A stretch of 44,173 bases of DNA from an uncultured Alistipes sp. (GTDB lineage Bacteria > Bacteroidota > Bacteroidia > Bacteroidales > Rikenellaceae), in assembly GCA_947364365.1 (NCBI GenBank), contig CANASP010000017.1:1-44173 (forward strand). The letters run 5' to 3'. Made by a program: the position numbers and the translations under genes. Shown here piece after piece: positions 26,422 through 33,569 of this stretch (position 1 is its first letter; each line of letters begins with the position of its first letter). Below the pieces are notes generated by a model. It searched no databases and was not told the DNA's origin. It was given only the letters and a program-made list of their open reading frames with translations.

Positions 26422-26964
26422 ATGCCCGAAACGATAAAACTCCACGACCGCACCTTCCGCGTAATGATCCCCGCCGAGAAGATCGACGAGGCGGTCTCGG
26501 CCGTGGCGGCGCGCATCAACGCCGATTATGCCGACAAGGAGACGCCGCTGTTCGTCGGCGTGCTCAACGGCTCGTTCATGTTCATGAGCGACCTCATAAA
26601 GAAGATCGAGTTCCAGAACGAGCTCTCGTTCGTCAAGCTGGCCTCCTACGAGGGGACCGAGTCGACGGGCGAGGTGAAGACCCTGCTGGGGCTCAACGGC
26701 TCGATCGAGGGGCGCCACGTCATCATCGTCGAGGATATCGTCGACACGGGCGGGTCGATCGAGCACATGGTACGTGACCTGGAGGCCCGCCGTCCCGCCT
26801 CGATCGCCGTCTGCACGCTCTTCTTCAAGCCCGCGTCGTACAGCCGGCCGATCCCGATCCGCTACCGCGCGATGGAGATCGGCAACGAGTTCATCGTGGG
26901 CTACGGTCTCGACTACGACCAGCTGGGCCGCTCGCTCAAGGACATTTACGTGGTGTGCGAGTGA
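26422..26964 (+). CDS. hpt: Hypoxanthine phosphoribosyltransferase
   Basis: A purine-salvage enzyme that converts hypoxanthine (and guanine) with PRPP to IMP/GMP. The 180-residue product has the PRPP-binding loop VIIVEDIVDTGGSI (about 103-116), the N-terminal FVGVLNGSFMFMSDL with the PPi loop, and FIVGYGLDYDQLGR near the C-terminus. A candidate promoter lies 30 bp upstream and abuts one for the divergent sialidase gene. The stop overlaps the queE start as TGATG. Confidence 0.96.
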   Translation: MPETIKLHDRTFRVMIPAEKIDEAVSAVAARINADYADKETPLFVGVLNGSFMFMSDLIKKIEFQNELSFVKLASYEGTESTGEVKTLLGLNGSIEGRHVIIVEDIVDTGGSIEHMVRDLEARRPASIAVCTLFFKPASYSRPIPIRYRAMEIGNEFIVGYGLDYDQLGRSLKDIYVVCE

Positions 26965-27599
26965 TGGCGCTGACGGCCGATAACGCGCTGCTCGACGGCG
27001 GGCGGCTGCTGCCGCTCGTCGAGGATTTCTACACGATCCAGGGCGAGGGCTACCACGCCGGCAAGGCCGCCTACTTCATCCGCCTGGGCGGGTGCGACGT
27101 GGGGTGCCGCTGGTGCGACGCCAAATATACGTGGAACCCCCGGCTCTACCCGCCCACGCCGATCGACACGGTGGTGGAGCGCGCCGTGGCCTGCGCCGCG
27201 CAGGCGATCGTCATCACGGGCGGCGAGCCGCTGATCTACCCCCTGGGGCCGCTCACCGCGCAGCTGCGCGAGCGCGGGCTGGAGATCTTCCTCGAAACAT
27301 CGGGCACCCACCCCTTCAGCGGGGCGTTCGACTGGGTGTGCCTCTCGCCCAAGCGGCAGCAGCCGCCTCTCGACGAGGCCTACGAGCGGGCCCATGAACT
27401 GAAGGTGATCGTGGAGAGCCAGGCCGACTTCGCCTGGGCGGAACGCAACGCCGCGCGCGTCGGCACGGCCTGCCGCCTCTACCTCCAGCCCGAGTGGAGC
27501 GTGGCCGAGGTGGTGATGCCCGCCGTTGTCGACTACGTGAAGGCCCACCCGCAGTGGAACGTCTCGATCCAGACCCACAAATACATGCATATCCCCTAA
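26964..27599 (+). CDS. queE: 7-carboxy-7-deazaguanine synthase QueE
   Basis: A radical-SAM enzyme of the queuosine pathway that rearranges CPH4 to 7-carboxy-7-deazaguanine. The 211-residue product is of normal size. The cluster motif is CDVGCRWC (CxxxCxxC, about 38-45), and ITGGEPL is the SAM-binding GGE element. The N-terminal DFYTIQGEGYHAGKAAYFIR is the family signature. The ATG overlapping the hpt stop is chosen over a GTG three codons upstream. The divIC-like gene follows with no gap. Confidence 0.96.
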   Translation: MALTADNALLDGGRLLPLVEDFYTIQGEGYHAGKAAYFIRLGGCDVGCRWCDAKYTWNPRLYPPTPIDTVVERAVACAAQAIVITGGEPLIYPLGPLTAQLRERGLEIFLETSGTHPFSGAFDWVCLSPKRQQPPLDEAYERAHELKVIVESQADFAWAERNAARVGTACRLYLQPEWSVAEVVMPAVVDYVKAHPQWNVSIQTHKYMHIP

Positions 27600-27878
27600 A
27601 TGACGCTCCGATTAGGCCGCCGCTTCTGGGTCGCCGCCACGACGGCGATCGTCGTCATCACGGGATTCGTGGTGGCGCGCAATGCCGTGCACGCCGTCAG
27701 GATCAAGCGGCAGATCGCCCGGCTGGAGCGCGAACGGCGGCTCTACCGCGAGCGGATCGTCGGCGACAGCATCCTCATCGAACGGCTGCGCTACGACGAC
27801 TACCTCGAAGAGTACGCGCGCGAGCGTTACCACATGCAGCGCCGCGACGAGGAGGTCTACCTCATCGAGGAGGAGTAG
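27600..27878 (+). CDS. FtsB/DivIC-like septum formation protein
   Basis: A 92-residue bitopic membrane protein. A single transmembrane helix (about 9-25, WVAATTAIVVITGFVVA) is followed by a coiled coil rich in Arg and Glu (RIKRQIARLERERRLYRERI), then the segment LEEYARERYHMQRRDEEVYL that is typical of FtsB/DivIC. Such proteins form the FtsL-FtsB-FtsQ-like complex of the divisome. It begins on the base after the queE stop, so translation is probably coupled. A perfect-stem terminator follows. Confidence 0.9.
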   Translation: MTLRLGRRFWVAATTAIVVITGFVVARNAVHAVRIKRQIARLERERRLYRERIVGDSILIERLRYDDYLEEYARERYHMQRRDEEVYLIEEE

Positions 27879-27962
27879 CCGTCATCCGCTCCTTCCCGCA
27901 GAAAAACAGATCGAAATTCCCCTTGTCGGACAGCAGTCACGAAAGGCGATCACCCCGAAACG

Positions 27963-27995
27963 AAAACCCCGTGTTCCGATGGAACACGGGGTTTT
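27963..27995. terminator. Bidirectional terminator between divIC-like gene and rnfA
   Basis: A perfect 15-bp stem (AAAACCCCGTGTTCC and complement) with a 3-base loop, flanked by A and T runs, between convergent operons. Confidence 0.9.
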
Positions 27996-28014
27996 ACGTT
28001 GCTTCCGGGATCCG

Positions 28015-28590
28015 TTACACCAGCCCCGAGAAGCCCATGAAGGCCATGGCCAGAATACCGGCCGAAACGAGCGCGACGGGCACGCCGCGGAAGGCCTCGG
28101 GAACCTCCTCGAAGTCGAGACGCTCGCGGATGCCGGCGAAGAGCACCAGCGCCAGGGCGAAGCCGAGGGCCGTAGCCACCGAGTAGGCGACGCTCTGCAA
28201 CAGCGTGAACTCCTTCTGGATCATCAGGATGGCGACACCCAGCACGGCGCAGTTGGTCGTGATGAGCGGCAGGAAGATACCCAGCGCCTGGTAGAGCGAG
28301 GGCGACATTTTCTTGAGGATGATCTCGACCATCTGCACCAGCGCCGCGATGACGAGGATGAAGACGATCGTCTGCATGTATTCGATCCCCCAGGCCACCA
28401 GCAGCTGCTGCAAGGGCCATGCGACGACGGCCGTCAGCGCCATGACGAAGGTCACGGCGGCGCCCATGCCCATCGAGGTCTCCACCTTCGACGAGACGCC
28501 CAGGAAGGGGCAGATGCCGAGGAACTGCGCCAGCACGACGTTGTTGACGAAGATGGCACCGATGATGATTGCGAAATAGGTGATTTCCAT
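28015..28590 (-). CDS. rnfA: Rnf complex subunit A
   Basis: An integral membrane subunit of the ion-translocating ferredoxin:NAD+ oxidoreductase, 191 residues with six predicted helices. The opening AIFVNNVVLAQFLGICPFLG carries the Cys that, with its counterpart in RnfE, binds the iron centre within the membrane. TTNCAVLGVAIL is the second half-site. RnfA and RnfE are homologous and inserted in opposite orientations. It is the last gene of the operon, 2 bp after rnfE, and ends before a terminator shared with the convergent divIC-like gene. Confidence 0.97.
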   Translation of the reverse strand: MEITYFAIIIGAIFVNNVVLAQFLGICPFLGVSSKVETSMGMGAAVTFVMALTAVVAWPLQQLLVAWGIEYMQTIVFILVIAALVQMVEIILKKMSPSLYQALGIFLPLITTNCAVLGVAILMIQKEFTLLQSVAYSVATALGFALALVLFAGIRERLDFEEVPEAFRGVPVALVSAGILAMAFMGFSGLV

Positions 28591-28592
28591 AG

Positions 28593-29177
28593 CTATTTCT
28601 TGGCTAATTTGTTAAACAACACCATGAGGTACCCGAGCGTGAGGAAGCCGCCGGGAGCCAGCACGAAGACCAGGGGCGTGAAGTCGGCGATACCGAGGCT
28701 CACGCCGAAGATCGCGCCGCCGCCCAGGATCTCGCGCACGGCGCCGATCGCCGTGAGCGACAGCGTGAAGCCCAGACCGATGCCCACGCCGTCGAGGATC
28801 GAGTCGAAGGGCGAGTTCTTCGAGGCGAAGGCCTCGGCGCGGCCCAGGATGATGCAGTTGACGACGATCAGCGGGATGAAGACGCCCAGCGAGGCGTAGA
28901 GCGACTGCGCATAGGCCTTCATGAGCATCTCGACGATGGTCACGAACGAGGCGATGATGACTATGAAGGCGGGGATGCGCACCTTGTCGGGAATGATGTT
29001 CTTGACGAGCGAGATCACCAGGTTCGACAGGATGAGCACGGCCATCGTGGCCAGCCCCATGCCCATGCCGTTCATGGCCGAGGTCGTGGTGCCCAGCGTG
29101 GGGCACATGCCCAGCACCAGCACGAACGTGGGGTTGTTCTTGACGATGCCGCTCAAGATAATGTTCAGCTTATTCAT
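28593..29177 (-). CDS. rnfE: Rnf complex subunit E
   Basis: A six-helix membrane subunit of the Rnf complex, 194 residues, homologous to RnfA. Cys-bearing motifs are NPTFVLVLGMCPTLGTTTSA near the N-terminus and VNCIILGRAEAFASKN in the centre. The start is fixed by a strong Shine-Dalgarno sequence (AAGGAGGAG) 3 bp upstream of the ATG, which is unusual in this genome type. The long in-frame extension upstream lies inside rnfG and is rejected. The start overlaps the end of rnfG by 8 bp (ATGAATAA). Confidence 0.96.
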   Translation of the reverse strand: MNKLNIILSGIVKNNPTFVLVLGMCPTLGTTTSAMNGMGMGLATMAVLILSNLVISLVKNIIPDKVRIPAFIVIIASFVTIVEMLMKAYAQSLYASLGVFIPLIVVNCIILGRAEAFASKNSPFDSILDGVGIGLGFTLSLTAIGAVREILGGGAIFGVSLGIADFTPLVFVLAPGGFLTLGYLMVLFNKLAKK

Positions 29178-29826
29178 TTTCTCCTCCTTCCTGAGCCGCA
29201 GGCTCGTTAGCGATTTGCTGCGAAGCACCCGAAGCCGTGTCGGCGACAGCGGCACCGGTAGCGACGCTCTTGTAGGCCATCCACGCGCGGTTGATGGCGT
29301 CGACATAGGCGCGCGACGAGATGGTCGCGGCGGTCAGCGCGTCGACATCGCCGCCGTCCTTCGCAACGGCCAGACGGCCGTCGACGAGCTTCTTCTCCTC
29401 CAGACGCTGGCCCTGGATGCTGCCGAGCAGCGGGTTGCCCTCGTCGGCCATCTTGGTGCCGAGACCCGGGGTCTCCGACTGCTTGAGTACATTGACGTTG
29501 AGCACCTTGCCCTCGGGCGTGAAGCCCACCATGAGCGAGATGGCGCCGCCGAAGCCCTGCTTCGACATCGTCTCGACGGCGTAGCCGACCGTGGCGTCGG
29601 CGGCCGTCGCCGTGTAGACGGTGATCGGCATGTCGTCGATCGTGAGGAGCTCCGAGGCGGTGGCGTCGAACGACGGCAGCACCTGCTCGAGGGCCGCGGT
29701 CTTGGCGGCCTGGGCGGCCTGGGCGATCGGCTCGGCGGTGATGAGGTTGACCGCACCCACTCCGGCCGACGCCACGAGCGTGATGCCGAAGAGGACGGAG
29801 GTCATGTTCAAGAGAGTACTTTTCAT
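29170..29826 (-). CDS. rnfG: Rnf complex subunit G (FMN-binding)
   Basis: A periplasm-facing subunit that carries covalently bound FMN. The 218-residue product has one N-terminal membrane anchor (about 8-28) and an FMN-binding domain with TPGLGTKMADEG (about 118-130). The flavinylation site is in DALTAATISSRA, where the modified Thr is expected to be the second Thr; the usual Gly of the SGAT/TGAT motif is Ala here. A Gly/Ala/Glu tail ends the protein. An AAGGAGGAG ribosome-binding sequence lies before the start and overlaps the rnfD stop region. The FMN would be attached by ApbE, which is not in this window. Confidence 0.95.
   Translation of the reverse strand: MKSTLLNMTSVLFGITLVASAGVGAVNLITAEPIAQAAQAAKTAALEQVLPSFDATASELLTIDDMPITVYTATAADATVGYAVETMSKQGFGGAISLMVGFTPEGKVLNVNVLKQSETPGLGTKMADEGNPLLGSIQGQRLEEKKLVDGRLAVAKDGGDVDALTAATISSRAYVDAINRAWMAYKSVATGAAVADTASGASQQIANEPAAQEGGENE
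29181..29189 (-). promoter_or_regulatory. Strong ribosome-binding site of rnfE
   Basis: The minus strand reads AAGGAGGAG, 3 bp from the rnfE ATG and within the end of rnfG. Bacteroidetes genes seldom carry such a sequence; here it decides the rnfE start. Confidence 0.75.
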
Positions 29827-29832
29827 AGCTGG

Positions 29833-29841
29833 CTCCTCCTT
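29833..29841 (-). promoter_or_regulatory. Strong ribosome-binding site of rnfG
   Basis: The minus strand reads AAGGAGGAG, 6 bp from the rnfG ATG, overlapping the last bases of the rnfD stop codon. Confidence 0.75.
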
Positions 29842-30805
29842 ATTTCACGCCGAAGCGCTTGGGTTTGACATATTTGTTGATGAGGGGCACGGTCGAGTTC
29901 ATCAGCAGGATGGCGAACGACATACCCTCGGGATAGGCGCCCCACAGACGGATGCACATGGTGATCAGACCGATACCCACGGCGAAGATCACGCCGCCGC
30001 GGACGGTCATCGGCGAGGTCGAATAGTCGGTGGCCATGAAGATCGAGCCGAGCAGCGCACCGCCCGCCAGCAGGTGGAAGAGCGGGAACTGCCACAGCGC
30101 GGCACCCTCCGCACCGCGGCCTGCGGCCACGCAGAGGGCGAACAGCGCCATCGTCAGCAGAATCGTCACGGGGATGTGCCACGTGATGACGCGACGCCAG
30201 AGCAGGTAGACGAAACCGGCCAGCAGCGCCAGCGCGGCCACCTCGCCCAGCGAGCCGGGCATGTTGCCCAGCAGCAGCTCCTGCATGCCCAGCACGTCGG
30301 CTGCGGCGCCGTGCTTGACGGCGGCCAGGGGCGTGGCGCCCGACAGCGCGTCGAAAGCCGCGCCCTCGGGCATGGGGAACGAGGTCATCTGCACGGGGTA
30401 GGCGATCAGCAGGAAGACACGGCCCACCAGCGCGGGGTTGAAGGGGTTCTTACCCAGCCCGCCGAAGGTCATCTTGCCGATGCCGATGGCCACCAGCGCA
30501 CCGATCAAGACGATCCACCAGGGGATCGATACGGGAAGGTTGAAGGCCAGCAGCACGCCCGTGACGGCGGCCGACCAGTTGCAGATCGTCAGCGGACCGC
30601 GGACGACGAATTTCTGGATGAGGTACTCGAAGAGGAGGCACGCCGCGACCGACAGCGCCGTGACCAGGAGCACCCGCCCTCCGAACACCAACGTCGAGAC
30701 CGCCAGCGCCGGCACGAGCGCGATCACCACGTCGCGCATGATCGAGGCCGTCGACTGGGCCGCCTGCACGTGGGGCGCGGGAGCGACGAAAAGTTGATTT
30801 GCCAT
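29840..30805 (-). CDS. rnfD: Rnf complex subunit D
   Basis: The large membrane subunit of Rnf, homologous to NqrB, 321 residues with about nine helices. The covalent FMN site is FDALSGATPLAAVK (about 166-179), a canonical SGAT motif. Other conserved segments are GLGKNPFNPALVGRVF (about 126-141) and FMATDYSTSPMTVRGG near the C-terminus. It follows rnfC after 21 bp and precedes rnfG by 13 bp. Confidence 0.97.
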   Translation of the reverse strand: MANQLFVAPAPHVQAAQSTASIMRDVVIALVPALAVSTLVFGGRVLLVTALSVAACLLFEYLIQKFVVRGPLTICNWSAAVTGVLLAFNLPVSIPWWIVLIGALVAIGIGKMTFGGLGKNPFNPALVGRVFLLIAYPVQMTSFPMPEGAAFDALSGATPLAAVKHGAAADVLGMQELLLGNMPGSLGEVAALALLAGFVYLLWRRVITWHIPVTILLTMALFALCVAAGRGAEGAALWQFPLFHLLAGGALLGSIFMATDYSTSPMTVRGGVIFAVGIGLITMCIRLWGAYPEGMSFAILLMNSTVPLINKYVKPKRFGVK

Positions 30806-30826
30806 AGTTATCTTACGTTTTTTCGA

Positions 30827-32176
30827 TTACTTTTTGGGAGCAGCGGCCGCGCTGCGGGCGCGGATGATGCCCATGACGGTCTGCTTGCCCAGACGGACCC
30901 AGTCCAGAAGCGGCAGGTAGGAGGGGCACGACGACTGGCAGCAGCCGCACTCGATGCACGAGGTGATCATCTGCGCCTCCAGCTCGTCCCAACCCTTCTT
31001 CCGGGCCATCTTCGAGAGGTAGTAGGGTTCGAGACCCATCGGGCAGGCGGCGACGCACTTGGCGCACTTGATGCACTGCGCGGGCTCGCGGCGCACGGCG
31101 TCGCGGCCGCACATGACGGTGATACCCGAACAGCCCTTCGTGACGGGCGACGCGAGGTTGACCATCGCACGGCCCATCATCGGACCGCCGTTGATGACCT
31201 TGCCCGCATCCTCGGGCAGGCCGCCCGCGGCCGCGAGGAGCGCCTCGACGGGCGTACCCATGCGCGTGAGGAGGTTCTTGGGCTCCTTCACGCCCTTGCC
31301 CGTGACGGTCACCACACGCTCGACGAGCGGCTTGTTCTTCTGCACGGCCTCGTAGACGGCCACCGTCGTCGAGGCGTTGCAGACCACGGCGCCCACGTCG
31401 ATCGGCAGCGCGGGAGGGGGCGGCACCTGACGGCCCGTGACGGCCGCGATCAGCTGCTTCTCGCCGCCCTGCGGGTAGCGCACCTTGAGGGGCACGACCT
31501 CCACGCCCGGATACTGCGCGGCGAGCTGCGCGAGGTGGGCGATGGCGTCGGGCTTGTTGTTCTCGATGCCGATGTAGGCTTTCTCGACGCCCACGGCCTT
31601 CATCAGAATCCTTACGCCCACGAGCAGCTCCTCGCCGCGCTCAAGCATCGTGCGGTGGTCGGAGGTGAGGTAGGGCTCGCACTCCACGCCGTTGATGATC
31701 ACGCACTCGGCCTTCTTGCCGGGAGGCACCGACAGCTTGACGTGGGTGGGGAACGTGGCGCCGCCCATGCCGACGATGCCGGCCGCCTTGATCTTGGCGA
31801 TGATCTCCTGCGAAGAGAGGTCGCACTCCCGCACGAGCTCCTTCGAAAGGTCGATGCCCTCGGCCCACTCGTCGCCCTCGCGCTTGATCGTGATCATCAT
31901 CTGGCGCAGCCCCTGGCCGTTGGGCTGCATGTCGACGGCCGTCACCGTGCCCGACACGGGGGCGTGGATGTTGGCCGACATGAAGCTCGAGGCCTCGGCG
32001 ATGAGCTGTCCCGCGAGGACCTTGTCGCCCTTGGCGACCTTGGCCGTGGCGGGAGCGCCGATGTGCTGGGCGAGCGGGATGGTCACCGTGTCGGGCAGCG
32101 CGAGCACCTCGATGGGCTTGCGGCTGCTCAACTTGTTTTCCGACGGATGAACTCCGCCTATCGGAAATGTCTTCAT
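30827..32176 (-). CDS. rnfC: Rnf complex subunit C
   Basis: The soluble subunit that exchanges electrons with NAD(H) through FMN, 449 residues. The N-terminal region has PIGGVHPSENKLSSRKPIE and a barrel-sandwich-like domain. The NADH/FMN region shows GMGGATFPTHVKL and NGVECEPYLTSDHR. Two [4Fe-4S] clusters are bound by CIKCAKCVAACPMGL and CIECGCCQSSCPSYLPL near the C-terminus. There is no long Ala/Lys tail of the kind found in gamma-proteobacterial RnfC. It follows rnfB after 25 bp. Confidence 0.97.
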   Translation of the reverse strand: MKTFPIGGVHPSENKLSSRKPIEVLALPDTVTIPLAQHIGAPATAKVAKGDKVLAGQLIAEASSFMSANIHAPVSGTVTAVDMQPNGQGLRQMMITIKREGDEWAEGIDLSKELVRECDLSSQEIIAKIKAAGIVGMGGATFPTHVKLSVPPGKKAECVIINGVECEPYLTSDHRTMLERGEELLVGVRILMKAVGVEKAYIGIENNKPDAIAHLAQLAAQYPGVEVVPLKVRYPQGGEKQLIAAVTGRQVPPPPALPIDVGAVVCNASTTVAVYEAVQKNKPLVERVVTVTGKGVKEPKNLLTRMGTPVEALLAAAGGLPEDAGKVINGGPMMGRAMVNLASPVTKGCSGITVMCGRDAVRREPAQCIKCAKCVAACPMGLEPYYLSKMARKKGWDELEAQMITSCIECGCCQSSCPSYLPLLDWVRLGKQTVMGIIRARSAAAAPKK

Positions 32177-32201
32177 ATCTCGGTTCGGATTTTTTTACGG
32201 A

Positions 32202-33143
32202 TTAGTTCTCTTGGGGCTTCGCGGCCGGAGCGGCGGCGGGGGCTGCCGGAGCCGCAGCGGGTTTCCCGGCGGCGGGAGCGGCCGGGGCGGCCGGTTTCGG
32301 GGCGGCGGGCCTGGGCTCCTTGGGCAGCGGATCCATGCCGACGAGCCGGATGGCGCCCGTGGGGCACTCGTTGACGCACTTGCGGCAGAGCTTGCACTTC
32401 TGCGGGTCGATGTAGGCGAGGTTGTTCTCCACGGTGATGGCACCGAAAGCGCAGACCTTGGCGCACTTGCCGCAGCCGATGCAGCCCGCCTTGCAGGCCT
32501 TCATCACCGCGGCGCCCTTCTCCTTCGAGACGCACGACACATAGACCGCGCGGTTCTTGGGCCACTTCTTGCGCAGCTCGATGATCCCCTTGGGGCACGC
32601 CTTGACGCAGGCGCCGCAGGCCGTGCACTTGTCGGGATCGACCACGGGAAGACCCGTCTCGGGATCGATGCGCAGGGCGTCGAAGGCGCAGACCTTCTCG
32701 CAGTCGCCGAAGCCCAGGCAGCCGAACGAGCAGCCCGTCTCGCCGGCGTAGAGCGACGAGGCCACGGCACACGACTTGGCGCCGTCGAACGTGTTGGTGC
32801 GGGGACGCTTGGCGCACGTGCCGCCGCAACGCACCGTAGCCACCTGCGGCTCCTTCTCGGCGGCCGCCTTACCCAGGTAGGCGGCAATGGCCTTCATGCA
32901 GTCGCCGCCGCCCACGGGGCAGAAGAGCGCCGAGATGTCGTCGCGCGCAACCAGGGCGTCGGCCATGCCGCGGCAACCCGCGAAACCGCAACCGCCGCAA
33001 TTGGCGCCGGGCAGCATCTTTTCCACCTCGTCGATCCGGGGGTCCTCCTCGACGCGGAACTTCTGCGCCACGAAGTAGAGGATCACCGCTGCGAGTACGC
33101 CCAACGCACACAGCGTCAGGATCGTGTAGAGTAATACTTCCAT
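32202..33143 (-). CDS. rnfB: Rnf complex subunit B (polyferredoxin)
   Basis: RnfB accepts electrons from ferredoxin. The 313-residue product has one N-terminal membrane helix (about 5-26), then the four-Cys domain starting PGANCGGCGFAGCRG. Several ferredoxin-type cluster motifs follow, including CTACGACVKACP, CIGCGKCAKVC and CKLCRKCVNECP, plus CLGFGDCEKVC. The protein ends in a 35-residue Pro/Ala/Lys tail, probably disordered. The start overlaps the stop of the rseC-like gene (TGATG). Confidence 0.97.
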   Translation of the reverse strand: MEVLLYTILTLCALGVLAAVILYFVAQKFRVEEDPRIDEVEKMLPGANCGGCGFAGCRGMADALVARDDISALFCPVGGGDCMKAIAAYLGKAAAEKEPQVATVRCGGTCAKRPRTNTFDGAKSCAVASSLYAGETGCSFGCLGFGDCEKVCAFDALRIDPETGLPVVDPDKCTACGACVKACPKGIIELRKKWPKNRAVYVSCVSKEKGAAVMKACKAGCIGCGKCAKVCAFGAITVENNLAYIDPQKCKLCRKCVNECPTGAIRLVGMDPLPKEPRPAAPKPAAPAAPAAGKPAAAPAAPAAAPAAKPQEN

Positions 33144-33562
33144 CAGATTTTAGTTATTGTAAATTGAATTGTGTGTTCGATTTTCGCACGCACGAGCCAC
33201 AGCAGCCCGTAGTAGAGCCCCACGGCGACGAGCCCCGCGGCGGCCGACGCCCCGTCGCTCCACCCCGCGCCGAGCGAGGCGATGCAGAGCGCGCCGACCA
33301 ACACGGCCAGCGCTCCGACATAGGCCAGCAGGACCGCCAGCGCCCCGGCCGCACGCCGCACGCCGACGCATACCGCCTCGCCGGCGACGAACTCCGCGGC
33401 ATGCGGGGTCGCCACGTCGACCAGTTTCTCCTGCGCCTCGGCCATGCCGCACGCCGCGCGGGCCTGGCACGCGCCGCAGGCGCTGCGCGAGGTGATCCGC
33501 ACGCGGACCCGGCCGGGAGCGACGTCGGCGACGACGCCTTCGTGTTCGATGATCGCGGGCAT
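33143..33562 (-). CDS. RseC/MucC-family membrane protein
   Basis: A 139-residue protein of the RseC family (SoxR-reducing system / MucC). The N-terminal beta-rich part has the Cys motif CGACQARAACG (about 30-40). Two transmembrane helices follow (about 75-95 and 105-127). RseC-like genes regularly precede rnfB in Bacteroidetes, suggesting a role in Rnf assembly or redox coupling; this is inference from gene order. The ATG is preferred over the GTG immediately before it. It starts 7 bp after nadE and overlaps rnfB by one base. Confidence 0.9.
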   Translation of the reverse strand: MPAIIEHEGVVADVAPGRVRVRITSRSACGACQARAACGMAEAQEKLVDVATPHAAEFVAGEAVCVGVRRAAGALAVLLAYVGALAVLVGALCIASLGAGWSDGASAAAGLVAVGLYYGLLWLVRAKIEHTIQFTITKI

Positions 33563-33569
33563 CACGGCC

